NCBI GenBank assembly: GCA_033439295.1 | Contig: JAVTLE010000014.1 | Coordinates: 4,588,001-4,652,000, forward strand | DNA: 64,000 nt | Source of the DNA: Deuterostichococcus epilithicus | Lineage: Eukaryota > Chlorophyta > Trebouxiophyceae > Prasiolales > Stichococcaceae | Direction: 5' to 3' | Shown: positions 21,549-35,000 of the stretch, one piece after another | Numbering within the stretch: the stretch's first letter is position 1 | Layout of the letters: every line of letters starts with the position of its first letter | The notes under the pieces: generated by a model | Seen by the model: the letters and a program-made list of their open reading frames with translations, nothing else | Told to the model about the DNA's origin: nothing | Databases searched by the model: none | Program-made: the position numbers and the translations under genes

Positions 21549-22480
21549 ATGACGACGTCGCCCAACGTTGCAAGTCCGTCAGGAATTAACTGCCAAGAAT
21601 TCGACCCAGGTTTCAAAGCGATTGATCCGGCCATGGCGCAGCTGTGTGGCAAGTACCTTGAACAGCATCTATTGACTTGAACTCCTCGGATGTTGAGGCT
21701 TCTGGAGTGTTCGGCGAGCTGAAGCAGGGTACCTACGAGTACCGATGTACGGGAGTGGCATTGTCGGTCGACAGCTTCAACTGCCGGCTGCCCAGTAGTG
21801 CGTTGCGGCTTCCTGGCGGTCGCTGGCACGCACGGCTGCCGGCTCACGTACTGCGCAGCTAGCAGGCCTGAGTGGATGCGGCGTGCCCCACGTCTGTGCC
21901 GCCTTGTATCTCAGCAGCCAGGATCCTCACGTAACAGTGCACGTGCGGCGGCAGTACGAGAATGCCCTGCAGGTACCGCAGTTTGCTGACGCGCAAGCCA
22001 GACTCTTGGTTACGAAGGCATCTGGGGAATGTCAGAGCGCAGCCGCGTGCAGATTAGAGGTGAAGCGGATCAGCGGGACTCAGCTGCGCCAGGATACTCA
22101 CACAGCCCTTCACCCGCGCCGACACTGAGGAACACCCCACCAGGTGGGAGGACCCGCTCGGCTGCTATCTGAAGGCCCAGCTCGAAATTCACGCCGAACA
22201 GCACTCAGCATGCATTCTCCATACATCACGGGTGACACAGCTCCAAGTGCGGGCCGCTTCTGCATGGCTCAGCGCTGTTCGCGAACCGTTGTACATCACG
22301 AACGAAGAGTACCTCCGAAGGCTTGCCGTCGGGAGCGGAGACAACGACTCCAGAACCGCCTTGGTACCACAGCCCACATTCTTGCATATTCAAAGCGGAC
22401 ATGATGTCCAGACTACGATCAATCGGCAGCCGCACATCGATCGATCATCGTTTTCTCAGCAGACCGGCTGTACTCGATGA
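21549..22480 (+). CDS. Weak candidate gene, structure unresolved
   Basis: A short protein-like plus frame starts with ATG at 21549 (NCQEFDPGFKAIDPAMAQLC, then a possible donor AA|gtacct near 21651). Further plus-strand segments look coding: 21862-21971 between a cag acceptor and a gtaccg donor (SSQDPHVTVHVRRQYENALQ), and from 22144 after ccaccag (WEDPLGCYLKAQLEIHAEQH, later REPLYITNEEYLRRLAVGSG). I could not find one set of junctions in which all phases agree. The opposite strand also has protein-like stretches here (GLWYQGGSGVVVSAPDGKPS near 22340). No family is recognised; it may be a diverged or decayed gene. Confidence 0.2.
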
Positions 22481-23025
22481 CCCGATCGTCGGAGGTGTCG
22501 ACAGGGCGGCAGGATACCCTGATCTGTCTAGCAGCTCCGACATAACATCGGCCCAGCGCCGCGCTCAAGGCACCGCTCGCCGCATTGCACGCAGACCATC
22601 TGCAGTGCCGCGCGCACCTTGCCAATTTTCGTGCATGTTGCGTGTGCAGGAACGCAGCCAACAAACCAGGCGAAGAGATTGGAAGGGGGGAAGCCTTCAA
22701 GCCGCAGCATTACAGAGGTCGGCGATCAACGCACCAGACGGTCCAGGCAAGTCAAGGAACCACAGTAGTGTACATGTTCACTTCCTGCACCGCATCTGCT
22801 GATGGCGGCCGCTGATGCACCAAAATTGCGTAGCGTCGCGGCAGATGAAAGATGCATCCACATTCGAGTTTCGCAGCAGAGTGCGCGCGGCCCTTCGTCG
22901 TCAGCACTGATGAGCAAGATATGTGCCGCTCTGTGCTGATGCTCCTTCCATTTCCTTTCCTGGCAGGCCGACGCTGTGCCCCCTTTCAGCCGACAAAGGA
23001 TCTTCAGCGACCAGAACCCGCCTTA
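22481..23025. other. Upstream region of the giant repeat gene
   Basis: About 545 bp before the ATG at 23026. It should contain the promoter and leader of the giant gene. Open frames are present on both strands but none with clear splice partners. No TATA-like box or other motif is convincing. Confidence 0.35.
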
Positions 23026-26000
23026 ATGAGGGCCGCGACCATGGCCGCGGCCAGCAGAGCAGCGATGGCGCTGCTGCTGCTCGCGCTGCTCGCCTCTCCG
23101 GTGCCGCTGGAGGCACGGATGCAGCTGCCCTGGGGGCGCTCACATAACAGCTCAGATGAGCCGGCTGCCAGTGATGATCAGGTGAGCAGCTGTGACCTGT
23201 GTGCCTTCCGCTACCAGCAGTGCAGCATTACTTGCTACCAGCAGTGCAGCATTACACTTCTACAATGTCATTTTCGCGCCTTGCATGGCTCTGTTGGAGC
23301 GTGCGCGGGGGGGTGCACTTCTGGCAGCGAGGGACGAGAGGGGTGGTGCTGCTTAAGGAGTGTTTGCATGCACACGTTCGCAGCCCCAAACAGATCCAGG
23401 CCACAGCGAGTTCCTGTCTGACACCCGTCTGAGGAACATGTGGTGAAACGAATTCAGCAGTTTCGATTTGAACTCCCTGATCAATCCTGCCTTTTAGTCA
23501 ATCGCTGGGAAGCTTGCTGAGTCTCACATGAGGGCTCCTCCGAAGGGGCACAAATATTGGCAACATGGGTGCCAGCAGCATGGGCAGCGGCCTGGTGGTG
23601 GCCTTGAGGCACCTTGTCTGACTGGCCAAGGCGAGCAGTGGCATCGTCTGCTGCACCGACTGCATGAACAGTCCCGACTATGCAAATGTCTGCATAACTT
23701 CAATCACCAAGGTACCCTTGCAGCGCCGCCTACATCTGACCACAGCTCCTTAAACCTGCAGGTCGGCCCCAGCTCGAAAGGCCTGCGCCAGCTGCTGCAG
23801 CTGGTGAGCGTGACCAAGAATGGCGTGTCACTCAACCTCGGCGGCAGCACCTCCGGCCGGGATCCGCAGCCCAATGTCAACTTTCTGGCTGCAACCCCAA
23901 CATCGGCACCGACATCACAGCCGACTGCCGCGCCCGCTAAGGCCGCCGCCAACGCCATCGCTAACGCGAACCTGGGCCTGGGCCTTGGCCTGGGGCTGGG
24001 TCTGACGCTAGGTGGCACGACAACGGCCGCCCCGACACGCACTCCGACGGCCAGCCCCACCGCTATGCCGACTGCAGCGCCGACTGCCGCACCAACAGCA
24101 GCGCCTACAGCGGCGCCTACAGCGGCGCCTACCGCCAGCCCCACCGCCGCGCCGACGGCCACGCCGACACGCGCCCCGACGGCCAGTCCCACTGCTGCGC
24201 CGACGGCCGCGCCTACAGCGGCGCCTACCGCCAGCCCCACCGCCGCGCCGACGGTTGCGCCAACAGCCAGCCCCACTGCTGCGCCGACGGCCGCACCGAC
24301 AGCGGCGCCTACCGCTAGCCCCACCGCAGCGCCTACTGCCAGCCCTACAGCTGCACCGACAGCGGCTCCAACAACGGCCCCGACACGAGCTCCGTCAACT
24401 GCCCCAACACCTCTTCTTGGGCTCACACTCACGCTGGGCTTGCCGACCCGCGCACCCACTGCCATGCCCACGACTGCGCCTACGTCCGTCCCCACTTCAG
24501 CGCCTACAGCTGCTCCCACCGCAAGCCCCACTGCTGCGCCGACCGCAAGCCCGACAGAAGCTCCCACAGTTGCCCCAACAGCGACCCCGGCAGGAGCTCC
24601 CACAGCTGTCCCAACAGCGACCCCGACACGAGCTCCCACAGCAGCACCAACGCCGTTCCTCGGGCTTACACTCACGCTGGGCTTGCCGACCCGTGCACCC
24701 ACTGCTACCCCCACAGCAGGACCGACAGCCAGCCCCATGGCAGGTGCAACTGCTGCGCCCACGGCTGTCCCGACTGCACTTCCCACAGCCGCACCCACGC
24801 CGCTGCTGACGCTGACGCTGCCAACATTGACAGCAGCACCGACAGCCGGCACCGCGGCACCATCAGCAGCTCCCACGCCGGTGCTGGCGCTCACGCTGCC
24901 AACATTGACAGCAGCACCGACAGCCGGCACCGCGGCACCATCAGCAGCTCCCACGCCGCTGCTGACGCTGACGCTGCCAACATTGACAGCAGCACCGACA
25001 GCCGGCACCGCGGCACCGTCAGCAGCTCCCACGCCGCTGCTGACGTTGACGCTGCCAACATTGACAGCAGCACCGACAGCAGGCACCGCGGCACCATCAG
25101 CAGCTCCCACGCCGCTGCTGACGCTGACGCTGCCAACGATGACAGCAGCACCGACAGCAGGCACCGCGGCACCATCAGCAGCTCCCACGTCGCTGCTGAC
25201 GCTGACGCTGCCAACGTTGACAGCAGCACCGACAGCCGGCACTGCGGCACCATCAGCAGCTCCCACGCCGCTGCTGACGCTGACGCTGCCAACATTGACA
25301 GCAGCACCGACAGCCGGCACCGCGGCACCGTCAGCGGCTCCCACGCCGCTGCTGACGCTCACGCTGCCAACGTTGACGGCAGCACCGACAGCCGGCACCG
25401 CGGCACCGTCAGCGACTCCCACGCCGCTGCTGACGCTCACGTTACCCACAGCAACGAATGCACCGACGGCGCTGCCTACCCTGACGCTGCCGACAGCGAC
25501 GCTGCCGACGCTAACGCTGCCCGCCGCCACGCTGCCAACAGCGACCCTGTCGACGCCGACGCTGCCCACCGCCACCCTGCCATCAGTTGATGTGCCGACG
25601 CCAACGCTGCCCGCCGCCACGCTGCCAACAGCGACCCTGCCGACGCCGACGCTGCCCACCGCCACCCTGCCGACAGCGACGCTGCCGACGCCGACGCTGC
25701 CCGCCGCCACGCTGCCAACAGCGACCCTGCCGACGCCGACGCTGCCTGCCGCCACCCTGCCAACAGCGACCCTGCCGACGCCGACGCTGCCCACCGCCAC
25801 CCTGCCATCAGTTGATTTGCCGACGCCGACGCTGCCCGCCGCCACGCTGCCAACAGCAACCCTGCCAACGCCAACACTGCCGTCTGTGATCCAGCCCACC
25901 CTGACGCTGCCAACCGTCACCCTGCCACCATCGACCCTACCGACACCAACGCTGCCGTCTGTGGACCTGCCCACTGTGACGCTGCCAACCGCTACCCTGC

Positions 26001-29000
26001 CAACAGCGACCCTGCCGACGCCCACGCTGCCGTCTGCTGACGCTGCCCACCGCTAACGCTGCCAACAGCGACGCTGCCAACAGCGACCCTACCGACGCCC
26101 ACGCTGCCGTCTGTGGACCTGCCCACCCTGACGCTGCCCACCCTAACGCTGCCAACAGCGACCCTGCCAACAGCGACCCTGCCGACGCTGACGCTGCCGT
26201 CCGTGGACCTGCCCACCCTGACGCTGCCAACCGCCATTCTGCCTACTGCTACCCTGCCGACGCCCACGCTGCCGTCTGTGGACCTGCCCACCCTGACGCT
26301 GCCCATTGCAACGCTGCCAACAGCGACGCTGCCAACAGCGACGCTGCCAACAGCGACCCTACCGACGCCCACGCTGCCGTCTGTGGACCTGCCCACCCTG
26401 ACGCTGCCCATTGCAACGCTGCCAACAGCGACACTACCGACGCCCACGCTGCCGTCTGTGGACCTGCCCACCCTGACGCTGCCCATTGCGACGCTGCCAA
26501 CAGCGACGCTGCCAACAGCGACCCTACCGACGCCGACGCTGCCGTCCGTGGACCTGCCCACCCTGACGCTGCCAACTGCCACCTTGCCAACAGCGACCCT
26601 GCCGACGCCCACGCTGCCGTCTGTGGACCTGCCGACGCTGACGCTGCCATCAGTGGACCTGCCGACGCTGACGCTGCCGACCTGGACCTACCCACGCAAC
26701 GCTGCCATCAGTGGACCTGCCAACGCTGACGCTGCCGTCATTGGACCTGCAACGCACGCTGCACTCTGCCGACGCTGCCGCCACTGCACGCTGCCGCCAC
26801 CACGCTGCCGCCACTCACGCTGACCCGCACTGACGCTGCCGTCTGTGGACCTGCCGACGCTGACGCTGCTGTGGACCTGCCGACGCTGACGCTGCCATCA
26901 GTGGACCTGCCGACGCTGCCGTCTGTGGACCTGCCGACGCTGCCCACCGCCACCCTCCCCACCATCGATCTGCCAACGCTGCCGTCTGTGGACCTGCCCA
27001 CGCTGCCGTCTGTGGACCTGCCAACGCTGACGCTGCCATCTGTGGACCTGCCGACGCTGCCCACCGCCACCCTGCCCACCATCGACCTGCCGACGCTGCC
27101 GTCTGTGGACCTGCCGACGCTGCCCACCGCCACCCTCCCCACCATCGATCTGCCAACGCTGCCGTCTGTGGACCTGCCCACGCTGCCGTCTGTGGACCTG
27201 CCAACGCTGACGCTGCCATCTGTGGACCTGCCGACGCTGCCCACCGCCACCCTCCCCACCATCGATCTGCCAACGCTGCCGTCTGTGGACCTGCCGACGC
27301 TGCCCACCGCCACCCTCCCAACCATCGACCTGCCAACGCTGCCGTCTGTGGACCTGCCGACGCTGCCCACCGCCACCCTCCCCACCATCGATCTGCCAAC
27401 GCTGCCGTCTGTGGACCTGCCGACGCTGCCCACCGCCACCCTCCCCACCATCGATCTGCCAACGCTGCCGTCTGTGGACTTGCCAACGCTGACGCTGCCA
27501 TCAGTGGACCTGCCGACGCTGCCCACCGCCACCCTCCCCACCATCGATCTGCCAACGCTGCCATCAGTGGACCTGCCGACGCTGCCGTCTGTGGACCTGC
27601 CGACGCTGACGCTGCCATCAGTGGATCTCCCGACGCTGCCCACCGCCACCCACCCCACCAACGAACTCCCAACGCTGGCGTCAGTGGACCTGCCGACGCT
27701 GCCGTCTGTGGACCTGCCGACGCTGCCCACCGCCACCCTCCCCACCATCGATCTGCCAACGCTGCCGTCTGTGGGCTTGCCGACGCTGACGCTGCCATCA
27801 GTGGACCTGCCGACGCTGCCGTCTGTGGACCTGCCGACGCTGACGCTGCCATCAGTCGATCTGCCGACGCTGCCCACCGCCACTCTCCCCACCATCGATC
27901 TGCCAACGCTGCCATCAGTGGACCTGCCGACGCTGCCGTCTGTGGACCTGCCGACGCTGCCCACCGCCACCCTCCCCACCATCGATCTGCCAACGCTGCC
28001 GTCTGTGGACCTGCCGACGCTGACGCTGCCATCAGTGGATCTGCCGACGCTGCCCACCGCCACCCTCCCCACCATCGATCTGCCAACGCTGGCGTCTGTG
28101 GACCTGCCGACGCTGCCGTCTGTGGACCTGCCCACGCTGCCGTCTGTGGATCTGCCCGACGCTGCCCACCGCCACCCTCCCCACCATCGATCTGCCAACG
28201 CTGCCGTCTGTGGACCTGCCGACGCTGCCCACAGTCACCCTCCCCACCATCGATCTGCCAACGCTGCCGTCTGTGGACCTGCCGACGCTGCCGTCTGTGG
28301 ACCTGCCGACGCTGACGCTGCCATCAGTGGACCTGCCGACGCTGCCCACCGCCACCCTCCCCACCATCGATCTGCCAACGCTGCCGTCTGTGGACCTGCC
28401 GACGCTGCCAACCGCCACCCTCCCCACCATCGATCTGCCAACGCTGCCGTCTGTGGACCTGCCCACGCTGCCCACCGCCACCCTCCCCACCATCGATCTG
28501 CCAACGCTGCCGTCTGTGGACCTGCCGACGCTGACGCTGCCATCAGTGGATCTGCCGACGCTGCCCACCGCCACCCTCCCCACCATCGATCTGCCAACGC
28601 TGGCGTCTGTGGACCTGCCGACGCTGCCCACCGCCACCCTCCCCACCATCGATCTGCCGACGCTGCCGTCTGTGGACCTGCCCACGCTGCCCACCGCCAC
28701 CCTCCCCACCATCGATCTGCCAACGCTGCCGTCTGTGGACTTGCCAACGCTGCCCACCGCCACCCTCCCCACCATCGATCTGCCAACGCTGCCGTCTGTG
28801 GACCTGCCGACGCTGCCGTCTGTGGACCTGCCCACGCTAACGCTGCCATCAGTGGATCTGCCGACGCTGCCCACCGCCACCCTCCCCACCATCGATCTGC
28901 CAACGCTGCCGTCTGTGGACTTGCCAACGCTGACGCTGCCATCAGTGGACCTGCCGACGCTGCCCACCGCCACCCTCCCCACCATCGATCTGCCAACGCT

Positions 29001-32000
29001 GCCGTCTGTGGGCTTGCCGACGCTGACGCTGCCATCAGTGGACCTGCCGACGCTGCCGTCTGTGGACCTGCCGACGCTGACGCTGCCATCAGTGGACCTG
29101 CCGACGCTGCCGTCTGTGGACCTGCCGACGCTGACGCTGCCATCAGTGGACCTGCCGACGCTGCCCACCGCCACCCTCCCCACCATCGATCTGCCAACGC
29201 TGCCGTCTGTGGACCTGCCGACGCTGACGCTGCCATCAGTCGATCTGCCGACGCTGCCCACCGCCACCCTCCCCACCATCGATCTGCCAACGCTGCCGTC
29301 TGTGGACTTGCCAACGCTGACGCTGCCATCAGTGGACCTGCCGACGCTGCCAACCGCCACTCTCCCCACCATCGATCTGCCAACGCTGCCGTCTGTGGAC
29401 CTGCCGACGCTGACGCTGCCATCAGTGGACCTGCCGACGCTGCCGTCTGTGGACCTGCCGACGCTGACGCTGCCATCAGTCGATCTGCCGACGCTGCCCA
29501 CCGCCACTCTCCCCACCATCGATCTGCCAACGCTGCCGTCTGTGTCCCTGCCGACGCTGACGCTGCCATCAGTGGACCTGCCGACGCTGCCGTCTGTGGA
29601 CCTGCCGACGCTGACGCTGCCATCAGTCGATCTGCCGACGCTGCCCACCGCCACCCTCCCCACCATCGATCTGCCAACGCTGCCGTCTGTGGACCTGCCG
29701 ACGCTGACGCTGCCATCAGTGGACCTGCCAACGCTGCCGTCTGTGGACCTGCCGACGCTGCCCACCGCCACCCTCCCCACCATCGATCTGCCAACGCTGC
29801 CGTCTGTGGACCTGCCGACGCTGACGCTGCCATCAGTCGATCTGCCGACGCTGCCCACCGCCACCCTCCCCACCATCGATCTGCCAACGCTGCCGTCTGT
29901 GGACCTGCCGACGCTGACGCTGCCATCAGTGGATGTGCCGACGCTGCCCACCGCCACCCTCCCCACCATCGATCTGCCAACGCTGCCGTCTGTGGACTTG
30001 CCAACGCTGACGCTGCCATCAGTGGACCTGCCGACGCTGCCCACCGCCACCCTCCCCACCATCGATCTGCCAACGCTGCCGTCTGTGGACTTGCCAACGC
30101 TGACGCTGCCATCAGTGGACCTGCCGACGCTGCCCACCGCCACCCTCCCCACCATCGATCTGCCAACGCTGCCGTCTGTGGACCTGCCGACGCTGACGCT
30201 GCCATCAGTGGATCTGCCGACGCTGCCCACCGCCACCCTCCCCACCATCGATCTGCCAACGCTGGCGTCTGTGGACCTGCCGACGCTGACGCTGCCATCA
30301 GTGGACCTGCCGACGCTGCCAACCGCCACTCTCCCCACCATCGATCTGCCAACGCTGCCNTCTGTGGACCTGCCGACGCTGACGCTGCCATCAGTGGACC
30401 TGCCGACGCTGCCGTCTGTGGACCTGCCGACGCTGACGCTGCCATCAGTCGATCTGCCGACGCTGCCCACCGCCACTCTCCCCACCATCGATCTGCCAAC
30501 GCTGCCGTCTGTGTCCCTGCCGACGCTGACGCTGCCATCAGTGGACCTGCCGACGCTGCCGTCTGTGGACCTGCCGACGCTGACGCTGCCATCAGTCGAT
30601 CTGCCGACGCTGCCCACCGCCACTCTCCCCACCATCGATCTGCCAACGCTGCCGTCTGTGTCCCTGCCGACGCTGACGCTGCCATCAGTGGACCTGCCGA
30701 CGCTGCCGTCTGTGGACCTGCCGACGCTGACGCTGCCATCAGTCGATCTGCCGACGCTGCCCACCGCCACCCTCCCCACCATCGATCTGCCAACGCTGCC
30801 GTCTGTGGACTTGCCAACGCTGACGCTGCCATCAGTGGACCTGCCGACGCTGCCCACCGCCACCCTCCCCACCATCGATCTGCCAACGCTGCCGTCTGTG
30901 GACCTGCCGACGCTGACGCTGCCATCAGTCGATCTGCCGACGCTGCCCACCGCCACCCTCCCCACCATCGATCTGCCAACGCTGCCGTCTGTGGACCTGC
31001 CGACGCTGACGCTGCCATCAGTGGACCTGCCGACGCTGCCGTCTGTGGACCTGCCGACGCTGACGCTGCCATCAGTGGATCTGCCGACGCTGCCCACCGC
31101 CACCCTCCCCACCATCGATCTGCCAACGCTGCCGTCTGTGTCCCTGCCGACGCTGACGCTGCCATCAGTGGACCTGCCGACGCTGCCGTCTGTGGACCTG
31201 CCGACGCTGACGCTGCCGTCAGTGCGATCTGCCGACGCTGCCCACCGCCACCCTCCCCACCATCGATCTGCCAACGCTGCCGTCTGTGGGCTTGCCGACG
31301 CTGACGCTGCCATCAGTGGACCTGCCGACGCTGCCGTCTGTGGACCTGCCGACGCTGACGCTGCCAACGACTGCCGACGCTGCCCACCGCCACCCTCCCC
31401 ACCATCGATCTGCCAACGCTGCCGTCTGTGGACCTGCCGACGCTGACGCTGCCATCAGTGGATCTGCCGACGCTGCCCACCGCCACCCTCCCCACCATCG
31501 ATCTGCCAACGCTGCCGTCTGTGGACCTGCCGACGCTGACGCTGCCATCAGTCGATCTGCCGACGCTGCCCACCGCCACCCTCCCCACCATCGATCTGCC
31601 AACGCTGCCGTCTGTGGGCTTGCCGACGCTGACGCTGCCATCAGTGGACCTGCCGACGCTGCCGTCTGTGGACCTGCCGACGCTGACGCTGCCATCAGTC
31701 GATCTGCCGACGCTGCCCACCGCCACTCTCCCCACCATCGATCTGCCAACGCTGCCGTCTGTGGACCTGCCGACGCTGACGCTGCCATCAGTGGACCTGC
31801 CGACGCTGCCGTCTGTGGACCTGCCGACGCTGACGCTGCCGACGGCCACGCTGCCCACCGCCACCCTCCCCACCATCGATCTGCCAACGCTGCCGTCTGT
31901 GGACCTGCCGACGCTGCCACACCGCCACCCTCCCCACCATCGATCTGCCAACGCTGCCGTCTGTGGACCTGCCCACGCTGCCCACCGCCACCCTCCCCAC

Positions 32001-35000
32001 CATCGATCTGCCAACGCTGCCGTCTGTGGACCTGCCCACGCTGCCCACCGCCACCCTCCCCACCATCGATCTGCCAACGCTGCCGTCTGTGGGCTTGCCG
32101 ACGCTGACGCTGCCATCAGTGGACCTGCCGACGCTGCCGTCTGTGGACCTGCCGACGCTGACGCTGCCATCAGTGGACCTGCCGACGCTGCCGTCTGTGG
32201 ACCTGCCCACGTTAACGCTGCCATCAGTCGATCTGCCGACGCTGCCCACCGCCACCCTCCCCACCATCGATCTGCCAACGCTGCCGTCTGTGGACCTGCC
32301 GACGCTGACGCTGCCGTCAGTGGATGTGCCGACGCTGCCCACCGCCACCCTCCCCACCATCGATCTGCCAACGCTGCCGTCTGTGTCCCTGCCGACGCTG
32401 ACGCTGCCATCAGTGGACCTGCCGACGCTGCCGTCTGTGGACCTGCCGACGCTGACGCTGCCATCAGTCGATCTGCCGACGCTGCCCACCGCCACCCTCC
32501 CCACCATCGATCTGCCAACGCTGCCGTCTGTGGACCTGCCGACGCTGACGCTGCCGACTGCCACGCTGCCCACCGCCACCCTCCCCACCATCGATCTGCC
32601 GACGCTGCCGTCTGTGGACCTGCCGACGCTGACGCTGCCATCAGTCGATCTGCCGACGCTGCCCACCGCCACCCTCCCCACCATCGATCTGCCAACGCTG
32701 CCGTCTGTGGACCTGCCGACGCTGACGCTGCCATCAGTGGACCTGCCGACGCTGCCGTCTGTGGACCTGCCGACGCTGACGCTGCCATCAGTCGATCTGC
32801 CGACGCTGCCCACCGCCACCCTCCCCACCATCGATCTGCCAACGCTGCCGTCTGTGGACCTGCCGACGCTGACGCTGCCATCAGTCGATCTGCCGACGCT
32901 GCCCACCGCCACCCTCCCCACCATCGATCTGCCAACGCTGCCGTCTGTGGGCTTGCCGACGCTGACGCTGCCATCAGTGGACCTGCCGACGCTGCCGTCT
33001 GTGGACCTGCCGACGCTGACGCTGCCATCAGTCGATCTGCCGACGCTGCCCACCGCCACCCTCCCCACCATCGATCTGCCAACGCTGCCGTCTGTGTCCC
33101 TGCCGACGCTGACGCTGCCATCAGTGGACCTGCCGACGCTGCCGTCTGTGGACCTGCCGACGCTGACGCTGCCATCAGTCGATCTGCCGACGCTGCCCAC
33201 CGCCACCCTCCCCACCATCGATCTGCCAACGCTGCCGTCTGTGTCCCTGCCGACGCTGACGCTGCCATCAGTGGACCTGCCGACGCTGCCGTCTGTGGAC
33301 CTGCCGACGCTGACGCTGCCGTCAGTGGACGTGCCGACGCTGCCCACCGCCACCCTCCCCACCATCGATCTGCCAACGCTGCCGTCTGTGGACCTGCCGA
33401 CGCTGCCAACCGCCACCCTCCCCACCATCGATCTGCCAACGCTGCCGTCTGTGGACCTGCCGACGCTGCCCACCGCCACCCTCCCCACCATCGATCTGCC
33501 AACGCTGCCGTCTGTGGACCTGCCCACGCTGCCCACCGCCACCCTCCCCACCATCGATCTGCCAACGCTGCCGTCTGTGGACTTGCCAACGCTGCCCACC
33601 GCCACCCTCCCCACCATCGATCTGCCAACGCTGCCGTCTGTGGACTTGCCAACGCTGACGCTGCCATCAGTGGACCTGCCGACGCTGCCCACCGCCACCC
33701 TCCCCACCATCGATCTGCCAACGCTGCCGTCTGTGGACCTGCCGACGCTGACGCTGCCATCAGTCGATCTGCCGACGCTGCCCACCGCCACTCTCCCCAC
33801 CATCGATCTGCCAACGCTGCCGTCTGTGGACCTGCCACCCCTCACGCTGCCATCAGTCGACCTGCCGACGCTGCCGTCTGTGGNCCTGCCGACGCTGACG
33901 CTNCCATCAGTCGATCTGCCNACGCTGCCCACCGCCACTCTCCCCACCATCGATCTGCCAACGCTGCCGTCTGTGTCCCTGCCGACGCTGACGCTGCCAT
34001 CAGTGGACCTGCCGACGCTGCCGTCTGTGGACCTGCCGACGCTGACGCTGCCATCAGTCGATCTGCCGACGCTGCCCACCGCCACCCTCCCCACCATCGA
34101 TCTGCCAACGCTGCCGTCTGTGGACCTGCCGACGCTGACGCTGCCATCAGTGGATCTGCCGACGCTGCCCACCGCCACCCTCCCCACCATCGATCTGCCA
34201 ACGCTGCCGTCTGTGGACCTGCCGACGCTGACGCTGCCATCAGTCGATCTGCCGACGCTGCCCACCGCCACCCTCCCCACCATCGATCTGCCAACGCTGC
34301 CGTCTGTGGACCTGCCGACGCTGACGCTGCCATCAGTGGATGTGCCGACGCTGCCCACCGCCACCCTCCCCACCATCGATCTGCCAACGCTGCCGTCATG
34401 TGGACCTGCCGACGCTGCCGTCTGTGGACCTGCCGACGCTGACGCTGCCATCAGTCGATCTGCCGACGCTGCCGTCTGTGGACCTGCCCACGCTGCCGTC
34501 TGTGGACCTGCCAACGCTGACGCTGCCAACAGCCACGCTGCCCACCGCCACCCTCCCCACCATCGATCTGCCAACGCTGCCGTCTGTGGACCTGCCGACG
34601 CTGCCCACCGCCACCCTCCCCACCATCGATCTGCCAACGCTGCCGTCTGTGGACCTGGCGACGCTGCCCACCGCCACCCTCCCCACCATCGATCTGCCAA
34701 CGCTGCCGTCTGTGGACCTGCCCACGCTGCCCACCGCCACCCTCCCCACCATCGATCTGCCAACGCTGCCGTCTGTGGACCTGCCGACGCTGACGCTGCC
34801 ATCAGTGGACCTGCCGACGCTGCCGTCTGTGGACCTGCCGACGCTGACGCTGCCATCAGTGGACCTGCCGACGCTGCCGTCTGTGGACCTGCCCACGTTA
34901 ACGCTGCCATCAGTCGATCTGCCGACGCTGCCCACCGCCACCCTCCCCACCATCGATCTGCCAACGCTGCCGTCTGTGGACCTGCCGACGCTGACGCTGC

